A stretch of 64,000 bases of DNA from Syngnathus acus. Taxonomy: Eukaryota > Chordata > Actinopteri > Syngnathiformes > Syngnathidae. The position numbers and the translations under genes are program-made. The stretch spans positions 1,417,001 to 1,481,000 of the forward strand of contig NC_051096.1 of NCBI RefSeq assembly GCF_901709675.1. Direction: 5' to 3'. A model generated the notes under the pieces. The model had not been told where the DNA came from. It made no database searches and worked only from the letters and a program-made list of their open reading frames with translations. Positions 41,193 to 52,600 of this stretch are shown here, piece by piece (position 1 is the first letter of the stretch; each line of letters starts with the position of its first letter).

Positions 41193-44100
41193 GGATCCAG
41201 CCCAAAAACGCCGTTCATGTGCTCCTATACGGAGTGCGCAGTGTTCCGCGCGCACACGCCACATCCTGCACCCGACCGCGACATCCCTGCACGCACCCAC
41301 CGTCCAACTGAGCGAGCGAGTTCCGAGCACAAGTGTAAAAAGTCCATGATGACGTCAACGGGCTTTGACACGCGGCTTTTCTCCTGCTGCTCCACTTTCA
41401 CTGTGCAGCTCCTCCTCCTCCTCCTCCTTCTCCTGTGAGTGCGGCCCTTTGAGTCCGAGAGCTTTTGGGCAGAATTAGCGCCACCAATTGGCGCCGGGGA
41501 AAAAAGTGCGCCCTGGGGCAACACGTGAAAACACAGACGTCGCAGGGCGCTTCATAATTGGAAAAAGATGCGTTACAAACGGCTTTACATTAAATACGCC
41601 ACAATTATTCAATCGGGAGGTGAATGCATGAAACAATCAGAGCTACAATCATATTGCTGCAAAGCTCCGTTAATGGCAACCTATTCTAGTTGTTGCCATT
41701 TAAAGAAAATTGAGAGCGTTCTCTTTTTGTCCCCATATTCTGATTCTTGAGCTTTTTGGGTGGATTATAATATCACGCGAGGCCCGTGGCTTTTTGCTAC
41801 ATGCCTTGTTTTTGAACGTGTGGACCAACCAGTCCGCTACTATAGAGCTGCTTTATATAGCCGCGCTCTCGAGCTCACGGAAGGGCAAGAAAAAAAATTG
41901 GAAGCGCTCCAGCAAGAATGCTGCAGCCTGGCGTGAACGTGCCCGCAATGCGGGTCAACATCTCGGAGGCTCCACGATCGGAATGCAACGTGCGCGTCAT
42001 CGGGGAAGCACAACATCGGCCTCACACAGAAACGCGTTTGAAATCAAATGTTTCCCCAAAACGGCAACTCTGCCACTTGGCAATGGAGGATTCTGCATTC
42101 CAAAAGACTCCAATTTAAAAAGTGACGTCACGCTCAAAGTGCCAACGAGAGCGCAACAAATCCGACGCAGGATTCGAGTGGGCCCGTCTAGCGGTACTTC
42201 GCCGCCGGTGGAGAAGCAAAAAATGAATTGGACTCTGTGTGAGTTCCTTTTGGGTTTACGCTAAGTTGGCGAAAACACGCAAAGGTGCGTCTGCCTGCCC
42301 GGCATAAAAACGGACGCCGAGCCTTACTCGATGGTGTGGTGCGTTCTCCGCCCACCCGCCGCAGGAATGCTCTGTCTCGGGAGTGTTTTGGCTGACCCTC
42401 CGTCCATTGACGCTGCGGCCGCTGGGTTAGTCGGCGATCTAAAGAAAAAAAACACACACCAATTTGCAGCATGTTTAATCCAGAGCATCAAGTCGAAGAG
42501 TGCTGGCTCTGGGTCGAGGACATGAAAACCTCAGTCATTCGTGAGAGGCACAGCTGGAGGACATGCGAGCAATCGATGAGATGCTGAAGCGATGACAACA
42601 TCTTGCCTCTGAGCTTCTCGTGCAATAAGAGAACGTGTTTTCCCTGACGTGCGAAATAACGAGATCAAGCACAAAGAAAATCTATTTTTAGGACACAGAC
42701 AAGCGTGAAAGCGTCTCGCGATATTTTCGAAATAGTTGATTGTGCATATCGTTGACGTGGAGGTCCCACTTGCGTGATAGCCTCCATCTGCTGCAAGATT
42801 CCAAAGAATGGAGGCAATTTGCAAAGTCGTACAATAGATTTGGAGCAAAGCACATCCACGTTGAGCCTGGCGTAGCAAAACAAAAACAAACTTGACAATG
42901 TGACACTTGATGACAACTCAGAAAAAGCTGCAAGCAATGATTCACCTTGACTTTAATGATTACAAAAGAAGAACAAGTGGAAGATCCTTGTGGAAGTTCC
43001 AACAGGAGAACTTGACCAGCAGCCAGTGGAAAGGAAGTTTCGCCTCGGTTACGCAATGACCGCTTGGCTCCGCTTGGCCTGCAAAGCGTGTGTGGGGGGA
43101 GGCGGACGCGCTTTGCACAGGTGCGCCTGGCCAAAATGGCTCCCCGGTGCATAATGACGGGGTGATAGATGATGACACGGCGATAAATACGCAAGTCCCA
43201 TCTGGGCGGCTGAAGGCAGCATGCTCTCATTATGGGCTTGGTGGCAAGCAAACTCGTACTTAGGTTGGCATTAAAACATGGTCACGTGGCGGGGGGCACA
43301 GGTGGCACCACACAAGAGACTTTCACTCTTTGCACTGTGTCTCTTCTGTCTTTGAAGAATAACCTGAAGGTGCAAAAGCCGGCTGGCATCACGCCGCCCT
43401 GCGCTGGATGATGTGGCGGCCGGCCGGCCGGCCGGAAAACGTGATGTCATTCTCATGAGTGGGCCTTTACGGACAAAAAGAGCCACAAATGCTTCATGCG
43501 GGCTTCTCTTAAAGAATGTTGTGCGAGACGGAATGATGGATTTTACATCGAGATTTTTTTTTTTTTTTTTTTTTTTAAATGGTTTTGTTGTCCCCGCATT
43601 TGACAACATTCTCAGTTTGCACACAAGAGTAAAACAACGGCAACGGTCTCATGGCGGCCAGTTGTGGTTTTGGCTGCGCAATCGAGTCAGACTCGCTTTT
43701 AGATGTTATTTGCAGCTAGCCAGGCGCTAACTAGTGGCCCGACGTCTGTCATTTCGAGAGGGCGGAATCGACTTTGGAAGGAAAAACGATCCCTGACGAG
43801 CATCTGGGGAATTTGGCTCGTAAGAAAAAAACCTCGCAGTGGATAATTTTGTCATTTCAGACAGAGGCTGTGGAAATGTCCTTGCAGCGTTCAAACGCTG
43901 TCGGGGTTACTGGGGTTCCCCTAAAGACGTTAGTGGAAATGCCACCAAAACGGGGGGAGGTGCTCCTGCATCTGCATCTTTTTCCTGATCTGCTCAAAAG
44001 TTTATGGCTTCTTCCTTTTTACAAGCTCGCCTGCTCATTAAAGCGCGAGAGTGGATGAGTCAGCGTTCTGTTAGTGTAAAAAGCGCAGGGTTAAATCATG

Positions 44101-45052
44101 TCTGTGCTCGTAAAATTGACATTACGTGTCGGCAGAAAGCCTCCTGTGCAGTGCAGGGTCATTTTAGGGTGCAAGCCTCAGAAGGCCGTTGGTCTTCTGT
44201 AGCCAAAATACTCGGAACTCGGCCCAGTCCACTGCACACATTGTTAAAACTAGTCAACACCCTGTTCATAGTTCTGGAGAGGGGCGCATTTGAAAGCAAG
44301 AGGTCTCGGACAGCCAGTTTCACTACGTTGCTGTAAAGGTTTTGGAGAGGCCCACGATATGTTGACTTGAACCGAACAAGTATCCGTCATGTTTTTTGTT
44401 CTCGCGCTCACATACGCACATCCATGGGAGTGAAATATTTCCGGCCGCACCCCAGACTGCTTTGGGTATTTTTAGTAGTGCTATAAGACCTATAGAAAAC
44501 AACTTGGGAGAGCACACCACAACTTCAACAATCCTGCAATCATCTTTTGACATTTGTTTGGGGACCACTGTGATTTGTGCAAAGTAGTTAAAAGTTACTG
44601 ACCTGGATGGGGCAGGGAGTTTAAATGGGGCAGATCTAGCAAAATGCAAAAGGAAAAGAAACAAAAAAAGAAAGAAAAAGCTCACATTGGCAGTGTGGCA
44701 GTTGTGACCTAGTACATTATGAGCATTAGTGCCACCTACAGGACAGGAGAGGGCAGCACCGGCACTATGGATTTTTCCGAGCCAGACGGAACCAAAAGAC
44801 TTCCTCCCAGTGCACATTTGCAAATGTCTTGTCCTTTTCCAGGAAAATACTTTTTTTCTGGCTTCTGTTTGGCTGCAGTGGCCTTTAATGAACTGTGACT
44901 TGCTTAAACGCATCCTGGCCTTGGCCCGTTTTCTTAGGTGTTCCCTTATCTATCTTTCTTAGCTCCTGGAGCAGGTCCACGCCTGTGGTGTTGTTCATGC
45001 CAAAGAAGAAGTGGAGTGTAGCGGTAGCAGCTGACGTGGAGCTCCGTGTGTG

Positions 45053-45112
<60 letters not shown>

Positions 45113-45526
45113 CATGTGTGTGTGAGCCTGCTGCAGCTGCAGACGCTCCAGTGACAGCGGCCCGCCGGTGAACCCCTCGGGAAGGAGCCTTCCAACAATA
45201 AGTGGTGAAATGCACGGAATGTAGACAGGCTGACAGATACAAATAGACAGCAGAGCAACTGATAAACACTTGAAAATGCCAAAACAGCAGGAACAGGAAG
45301 GCGAGGGAGCACAATGGACACCAATCTGGGATCATTATTGGACTCCGAGGAGCTTTTGCAAGTCCAAAATGATGTGATCATGTCCCCCCCATCTCAAAAA
45401 ACAGAGTGCCGAGTTATTGTAAACTTACAGTCATTTGGCTTTTGAAGCAGGAAGGGCAGCGACCCAGCAGCTCCAGCAGATGGCGCCACAGTGGAGAAAT
45501 TTCCTTCAAGCTTATTCATATTAAAT
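41193..45526. other. Intergenic region upstream of ccn4: no gene recognised
   Basis: The first about 250 bp upstream of the start codon are GC-rich (CpGs, CTCCTC repeats at 41409-41435) and are the likely ccn4 promoter. The rest shows only small frames without domains, a (GGCC)n palindromic tract at 43421-43436, a poly-T at 43554-43576 and the TG microsatellite at 45056-45123. Confidence 0.55.
45056..45123. repeat. (TG)n microsatellite
   Basis: A nearly pure dinucleotide run of about 68 bp. Open frames across it on both strands are repeat artefacts. Confidence 0.95.
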
Positions 45527-46373
45527 CAGTGATCCCCAACCTTTTTTGCGCCACGGACCGGTTACGTGTCAGAAATATTTTCGCGGACCGGCCTTTATAT
45601 AAATAAATAATACATTTATATAACTAAATAATACATTTATATAAATAAATAATACATTTATAATAAATATATGAATACGATGAAATAAAATGATACGACT
45701 GGCAGAAAAACAAGTATAAACGACATTAAAATAAAACTCACCATTACATTGAATTAGTGGGAGCACTGAGCTTGTTTCTCAGAAACGAGCCGGTCCCATC
45801 TAGGCGTAATGGGAGACAATGACACCCGAAGTGGTTAAGGTTTGTCTTTTAATGCAGGATGCTTGGTCTCCATGTGCCGAAGCAGTTTTGAGGGCTTCAT
45901 TGCCTTGTTAGCTAGCCTGTCGCCACATATTATGCAGAGTGGGCTTGGCGCGTCATAGTCTTTTAAATGCAGCTTTCCTTTTCTTAGAAGTCGTTCTTCC
46001 GTCTCCTCATTGGGCGTTTTTTCCTTTACGAAGAATCTTTCCAAACATCTCTGTTTCTTGCTCATTTTTGCTTGCTTCGCGGGCTCAATTGAGGTTACAT
46101 GTCACGTGACCGAGACGAGCGTCTTGACCTGAACCGACGGATGTAATTGGGAGAGAATCGCCAATTTTTTTATATTTTTCAAAATAAATACTTACTCATT
46201 TTTGCTAGCTTTGCGGGCTCGACTGGGGAAACATGTCACGTGACCGGGACGAGCGTCTTGACCTGAATTAATTGATCGTCGATTTTTTTTTTTTTTCTGT
46301 GTGGCTTGGCGGCCCGGTACCAAGTGACCCACGGACCGGTACCGGTCCGCGGCCCGGTGGTTGGGGACCACCG
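45527..46373 (-). mobile_element. Relic hAT transposon with inverted termini and a BED-finger frame
   Basis: The left end reads CAGTGATCCCCAACC; the right end read inward is CGGTGGTCCCCAACC. Both subterminal zones carry CACGGACCGG repeats. Between them is a BED-type frame (45835-46065) in minus orientation, with no transposase catalytic core left. A 27-bp-like AT repeat occupies 45597-45670. No matching 8-bp flanks are visible, so the ends have decayed or the right boundary is off by a few bases. Confidence 0.75.
45835..46065 (-). pseudogene. N-terminal BED zinc-finger fragment of a hAT transposase
   Basis: A 76-residue frame beginning MSKKQRCLERFF. CIIC supplies the C-x2-C pair and HMETKH the H-x5-H pair, preceded by KPSKLLRH, a typical BED finger as in ZBED/hAT transposases. 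It stops right after the finger (ALKDKP), so the dimerisation and RNase H-like domains are absent. It belongs to the relic at 45527-46373. DNA binding might survive; transposition would not. Confidence 0.7.
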
Positions 46374-47533
46374 GGCCGCTAAAAACTAGCGGTTTTAGCT
46401 TGCATGCTAACTAGAAATTGACTGCAAATCTAGCCAAGTGTGCTGTGTGCCACATTTGGCTTTCATCCTGAAAACACCACTGAGCATATGTTTTTTGTAT
46501 TCTAGGGCTGATGCAAGATTCTCCCTTTAGATGAACTATTTCCACCCAAGCGACCATTGCATTTTTGGTGTTGCGTGAGAGTCATGGAAAAAGTCCAAAC
46601 GACAGGCCCTGACAGCAAAACTTTCCGTCTCGGCGGCAGCTGTTGCAGACAGAAAGATTTACGGAAAACTCATTTGGCTGTCAAACACCTGCCCCCCCCC
46701 CCCCCCCCACTACCACCACACACACACACACACCACCACCTGCCAGTTGTGATTGGTATGTGATTGATATCTTACTATATGAAATCAAAGGTGGAAAATG
46801 TAGCTCACACTGTACTTCAGTCGAAGTTGGAGACACATATGTACACCCCCACCCCCCTTACAAAAAGTAAAATGGAAGCACTTCATCCAACGGCAGTAAA
46901 AGTTCAAATGAATAGATTCTGAAATGAACTTAAATACAAAAATAAAACACATTTACTGTGCAAAAAGCATATTCGGCCACCCACAGTTTTGGGAATTGGA
47001 ATGGTTGGACAACACAGATGTTGGTTGTACTACTCTGACATCTTGTGGACAATGTGAAAAACTGTTTAGGTTGACTAGAGTCAATAGACGACACTTACTT
47101 GATTGCTTGGTGAAGCCAAACACTTGCAGGCGAAATTTGTCAGGTTGTCTGTGTAAATGTCAAGAGGACGGCGGCTGGTGCACTGCACGAGACAGATCTA
47201 CTCCTAAAACAACGGAAAACATGCTGTTACAACAATGTTGAGTATTTCTCAGCACATAGAGTATTTTGACGAAAGTTATGACACATGGAAACGGTTTGCA
47301 ATGGTATAACAGATGTTTTGGTCAAGACAAATACTTACAAATAGTTGCTTATCTGTGGTTGGGCATTGCAAAAGTGCTGTCTGTTTTTTTTTTTTTATAC
47401 ACGCGGAACATAGAATGCGGAACAATTTTCTGCATGTCTCTTTTGAAAGCGGACCGTCTTTCTGTGGTACACTGTTTACTGTCCGACAAGAAACAAGAAA
47501 GGTGAACATCGTAGTTGTCTTTTAATCCATTTC
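46374..47533. other. Intergenic space upstream of abitram
   Basis: Contains a C-tract and CA repeat at 46692-46735. No TATA box or CpG island was noticed before the abitram start. Nothing coding is recognised. Confidence 0.5.
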
Positions 47534-48614
47534 ATGGACGACGACGTGGAGCACAAAGTTGGTGACGCCGCCGCGCCTTCGGTGATCGACCGTTACTACA
47601 CACGATGGTATAGAGCCGGTAAATAAAAACAAAGTGGTCCTCGTGTAAGGCTATTAGCCTAGCCGCCGTGTAAAGTGGACTTGAGGCTTAAGTTGTCACT
47701 ATTGCAAAAATATCGAAATACTAATGTGTTTCACAAGTCAGGACACTGCAGTAATGGAAAACAATATAAGCTAAAAATTGATCAATGATTTAAATCATTG
47801 ATTTATTGTGAGTTTTCTATGTAATGCATACATTTTATAGATATGAAGGGAAAGCCATGTGAAGACCATTGCATTCTTCAGCATTCAAACAGGTAACTAT
47901 TTGTTGTTCTACAATTAAATAATAGCTGATCATACATAAAAAAAAAACTGTGTCTGTGTTCTTCTTTCAGAATATGCGTCATCACCTTGGCCGAAACCCA
48001 CCCGCTGCTGGAGAAAGGGCGAACCATCACTAAGATCAATTACCAGATCAGTAAAAGCTGCAGCCGCTTAAACAACAAAGTGTCTGGAAAGTCCAAGCGG
48101 GTAACGTTAGCACCCCGGATGTGTTGCATTTCAGCCTGCCTCTGTACTCACTTTTATTGCTTTGTGTTCACCAGGGCGGACAGTTCCTTACTGAATTTGC
48201 ACCACTGTGTCGGATATCGTGCACGGATGGAACTGAGTTCACGGTCTACAGGTGAGCCCTCTGGTTTTGTATCCCAAATTCGTGTGTGGAGAATTTTGTC
48301 CCAGTCATCCCAATCTATTTGGCAGCTGCATCAGGGGACATCTGCTGGAGGTCAACGAGAACATTCTGGAAAGACCTGCTCTCTTGCAGGAGAAGGTAAC
48401 TGAAGCTTAAGAACGTTCATCTAGTCATGACGTCAGTTTGATTTGAAGTGGTTTGTGCGTGCAGCCATCCACGAATGGCTACATCGCCATCATCCTGCCC
48501 AAGTTTGAGGAGAGCAAAAGCATCACGGAGAACCTTCTGAGCAGAGATGACTTTGAAAAGCTTGTCGCCGGACGGGAAGCCACACAAACGACGGCGATAA
48601 CGCAGCCGTCGTGA
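47534..48614 (+). CDS. abitram: Actin-binding transcription modulator (Simiate, FAM206A family)
   Basis: Abitram/Simiate is a small glycine-cleavage-H-like protein of nuclear speckles and growth cones, reported to modulate transcription and bind actin. Exons: 47534-47618, 47841-47892, 47971-48100, 48175-48251, 48326-48395 and 48465-48614, totalling 564 bp (187 aa). Strongly conserved blocks are [74 protein letters not shown] and [20 protein letters not shown]. The start context and the acidic N-terminus before the conserved S-x-x-DRY fit the first ATG. All splice sites are GT..AG. It is convergent with ctnnal1, about 1 kb between stop codons, as in the human locus. Confidence 0.95.
47781..47802. 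repeat. 22-bp perfect palindrome in abitram intron 1
   Basis: The sequence is its own reverse complement across 22 bases, centred on tttaaa (half site ATCAATGATTT). It lies 39 bp before the acceptor of exon 2. Confidence 0.8.
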
Positions 48615-48926
48615 CGACATACATGAAATTGTGCAAGAGCTGCGCCGTGCCTTCAGGATGGCTGCACTTCATCAGCCGTTCGGTCTTTGATGCACTGACT
48701 TCTTTGACATTTGCCTCTTTTTTCTATACTTTTGGAAATGGGCAAAATGGCCTGATATGGTGGACTTCCTGTTGCGTCTTTTCCGTTCTCAAGTTTTGTA
48801 CCCGACCTATTGGAGGTTGTAAATATTGAAAACATTTTAGTTTCAAAGCCTTATGGTTTAGTTTTAGGTGAATGTAAAATCATGTTTAGTTTTGTATACA
48901 TCACATCAAACAAGCAACAGCGATTT

Positions 48927-48932
48927 AATAAA
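48927..48932 (+). terminator. Candidate abitram polyadenylation signal
   Basis: AATAAA 313 bp after the stop codon, followed by an AT/T-rich stretch. Other hexamers could be used. Confidence 0.5.
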
Positions 48933-49616
48933 AAATATTGTTTATTATTTATTCTTCGTGTTATGCTTTTAATTATTTTATCCAAAACTAAACTTCTTCA
49001 CGTCCGACCAAGCATCCTTAGCTGCTCACATTCTGAGACAAAAAGCATCTAGACACAAAATCGATCACGACCATTCCACGTACACACCTAATAAATTTCT
49101 CCTTAAGATCATATTTGGCATATTTAACTGGGTTGTCCTTATGTGGCACATAGTGTGGAACAGTGTAGCGCAAAACTGGCACAAAAACACATAGCACAAG
49201 ACAATCATGTTGATGCAGTGGATGTAAAAAGTACACACCAGTGTTCAAATATGCAATTTCTTTTGAGTCAAAATAGACCTATAAACCATTTAAAAACTTT
49301 TCCATCATTGAGGCGTTCTGACCGCAGCCACATCCTCAGTTCTAAGAGGGTGTGCACACTTTTGATCTCTTTTGTAATGCCCTTTTGAAAAGGCTTCACT
49401 AAAATTCGAGTTTTTAAATGGTTTATCTTTGTCTATTTTTAAATGACAAGATTTTGAACAGAGGTGTGTCACCTTGTATCCACTGTTTGTACAAGACAAC
49501 AAGTATGGGCGACGCCACAAAGCTCAACTGAAGTTCTTCAATCAATTTCGGCAGCTTTGTCGCCCTCGTGGGGCCGTCAGGTCTAATGACGCGACCCACA
49601 GGCTCCAGTGTTCGTT
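48933..49616. other. 3' flank between abitram and ctnnal1
   Basis: AT-rich sequence presumably holding the ctnnal1 3' UTR on the minus strand. No gene or repeat is recognised. Confidence 0.45.
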
Positions 49617-52600
49617 TTAGTTGCTCTCCAGCAGGTTGAGGCCTGCCAAGTGCTGCTCGAAGGCTTTGACGGCAAATTCGTCATGGCGGTTGCCATCGTT
49701 GTTGAGGATGTCCTCGCCGTCTCGGACGGGTGTGGAGGTGTTCGGGCGCCAATCTTGCGGAGAGTCCAGGCTGCTCCGCTCTGACTTGGACTGCCACAAG
49801 AGGATATGGAAAACCGTTTGAGCATTTATTCCATAGCCTTAATATTCCGCTTGTTTTGCATGTACTAATACGTGTTCTCAACGCACTCGCGGTACTTCTA
49901 CTACACCATTAATTTTTTTAAACTCTAATTATCAATTTTGTCTTATTTTTTTGGAATTACCTTTGCATTGGGCTTACACGCTGGAAGAATGTTGAGGATG
50001 AGGGTCAACATGCTCCTGGTAGTCTGAATGGAAGAGTCCACCTATAGAGACAAGACAGGAGCCCTCAAGAGGTAGTCAACGCATCAAATGTGTTGCTGTG
50101 TGGTACCTTCTGGAAGGTGGCGCTTTTGCCCTGCACGGGGGTCCTGGCCCCCACCTGCAGTTGTTGACACAACACGAGCAGCTTCTCCACCTTGGACATC
50201 AATGCCGACTTCTCATCACCAACCAGCTGAAAAGAGATTTAAAAAATGGAAAGAAAATTTCGGTGAACACATAGCAAGATTTTGTCATGATTTTCAGTTC
50301 AGCTCAGGTTAGGAGTCACTTGCTTCCTGCAACCCGGAAATTTGAAGGCATTTGCTCCAAACACACATTGAGCCCTTCCAAAACTTTCCAGTTCCCTTTC
50401 ACCGTGTTATTGCGTAACATGGCAAAACAGCAGGGGGCGCTGTTTTGCCGGTAAATACCTGCGTGCTGAAGATTTGCAGGGAAGAGCACAGCTGGAGTCC
50501 TTCTTCCGACAGAACCTGAAGAGGACAAGAGCAAGGAAGAAAGTGATTTCTGCAAGGCGAGAAGGGGGAGCGTGCCTCGGTTTCTGAAGAAACAATCTCA
50601 GAACAAATGACATCATTTGAAAGGCGGGAGGAGGTCAAGAACAGACCAACAACAATAAATGGCCTGATGATGCGTTGGGTCCATCAAGAAAAATGATTTC
50701 TCACTTCTGGGGTGTTGTCTGTTTTCTCCCCCCCATCCCCCCCTCAGAAACCAGTGTAAAATAGCCCGACTGCAAAGAATGGAAAAGTAATCGAACCGAT
50801 CTGGAAAAAAAAAATTGGGTCGCTCCTCAGGAAAGACGTACAAGAAGAAGTACCTCAGCTTGGCGGAAGAGATCAAGCGTGGTCTTGAGCAGCCCCTCGC
50901 CTCTGGGAAAGGGGAGCAGAGAAATAAATGAAGACCAAGCTACGAAACAGGACGTTGTGCTGACAAGTCAACCTGGTAAAGAGGTACATGTTGTAGGCCA
51001 TGCTGGCCACGCTCTGGCTGTGGCGGACCACCTGCTGCTCTTGCTCCTCCCACTTTTCCAGTTCGGCGTCCACGTCGGACGACAGCAGTCGAAGCTCCAA
51101 GCCCACTTTGGCCACGTCGCTCTGCTCCTGCACGACCAGCACAAAGGTGCTGCCGGTTTGATCTGGTTTAGGGCGACAATCGATCACGCACGGTAGCATG
51201 ACAGCGTGGCCTCACCTCGGCGTCCAACTTGACGGGCTTGGCACTCTTCGTGTTGGCGGCGTGTTTCTGCAAGGTGGAAGAACAGAACCAAAACAAAAGT
51301 GTATCTCACCATGCCGTGATGAAGGATGCATGGGTGCACGGCAGGCGACTCACTCCGGTTCTGGGAAGGGACAAATAGGCCCTTTTGTCTCCTGTAAGCA
51401 CAAAAGCGGACGGATGGGGCTTTAGCTCATCGGCATTCCTCAACTTGCACTTTGAAGGCCTCACGTAGACAACAACAGCACGACCTTGCCGCTGAATGTT
51501 TCCATTATCGCGGACAGAGAGTTGTTTTTAGCAATTCACAAGTTAATCAACGTGCACACCTCGCTTTCCCTCCAAGACGTCGTCGATCTCGCGCAGCAGG
51601 AGCGCCACGTCGGCCAGCTGAGACTCCCAGGCCTCGCAGAACACGTCCAAGTTCTCCTTGGCGATCTTGCTGGACGGGTGCAGCGCAAGCGTCTGCGCCG
51701 CCGAAACGATCTAGAGAAAAACACGTAAAATTATAATTGGTATCATGACTATCATTATATGTATTATTGCTATTGTATAACACAGTGAGGGAAAAATGGC
51801 ATCATGACAACCTGCATAAAAACATCAGCAAAGGTTAAAAAAAAATCAATGTTAATTCGTCCTACAGGAAATGAGGTCGTCCCCGGGAGGGTGTTTTCAT
51901 TAATAGCCAATTAGCCTGTTGGGCTAACAGCGTAGCGCCTGGTGCCGCCACCTTACAGACGGCTCGACTTTTCACCTCGGCGGCCGTGTAGTCATTACGC
52001 CGGAGGACCGAGCCGGATAATTACCAGCACGGACAATTTCCCACAGCAAACACGATTAGATGAGGGAGACGCGCACGGGCTGGCTTCAAAAACTATGGAC
52101 GTCATTTGTCTGCAGCGGCCAACCGGAATACAGGCGACAGCGGGATGGTTTCCACTGAGCAATGTGGCGCTTACCTGCGGGCCGATCACGTGGAAGGTTT
52201 CCTGGGCGTGCACGCAGGTGATCTCCAGCGGTTCGGTGCCGCAAACGTGACACAGCAGCCGACAGTTCTGCGGGTGGGTAGAGCCGTTGGGAAGGGGGTC
52301 GGCGACACTACTTGCCACCCCCCGGCCGTCGTCGTACCTCCACTAGCTGCTCCTTTTGCTCATTCAGCGTTCGGGAATACTGCGCCACCGCCTCTGGGTT
52401 GCCTTCGGCGCCGGCAGCCTTGAGCGCACGCAGCGGCGAGTGCTCGGCATGCATCCTCAGCAGCTCCGAGGCGCGACCCACCGCCACCTTGTGCAGCTGA
52501 GATGCCAAAATCGCAGAAGTGCAGGTTGAAAGCAGCCACATCATCCATTAGCCAAATGCTAACAAACGGCAGACAGGCCGGATGACTTGTCACCTCGCGT

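Noticed and set aside
41710-42264. 184-codon plus-strand frame upstream of ccn4
   Set aside because: No domain, low-complexity lysine runs, no splice support.
44885-45381. Several frames with poly-His/Thr or Cys/Val tracts
   Set aside because: They translate the (TG)n microsatellite at 45056-45123 on both strands.
45519-45526. Target duplication for the hAT relic at 45527-46373
   Set aside because: The 8 bases before the left end (tattaaat) do not match those after the right end (ggccgcta), so no duplication can be claimed.
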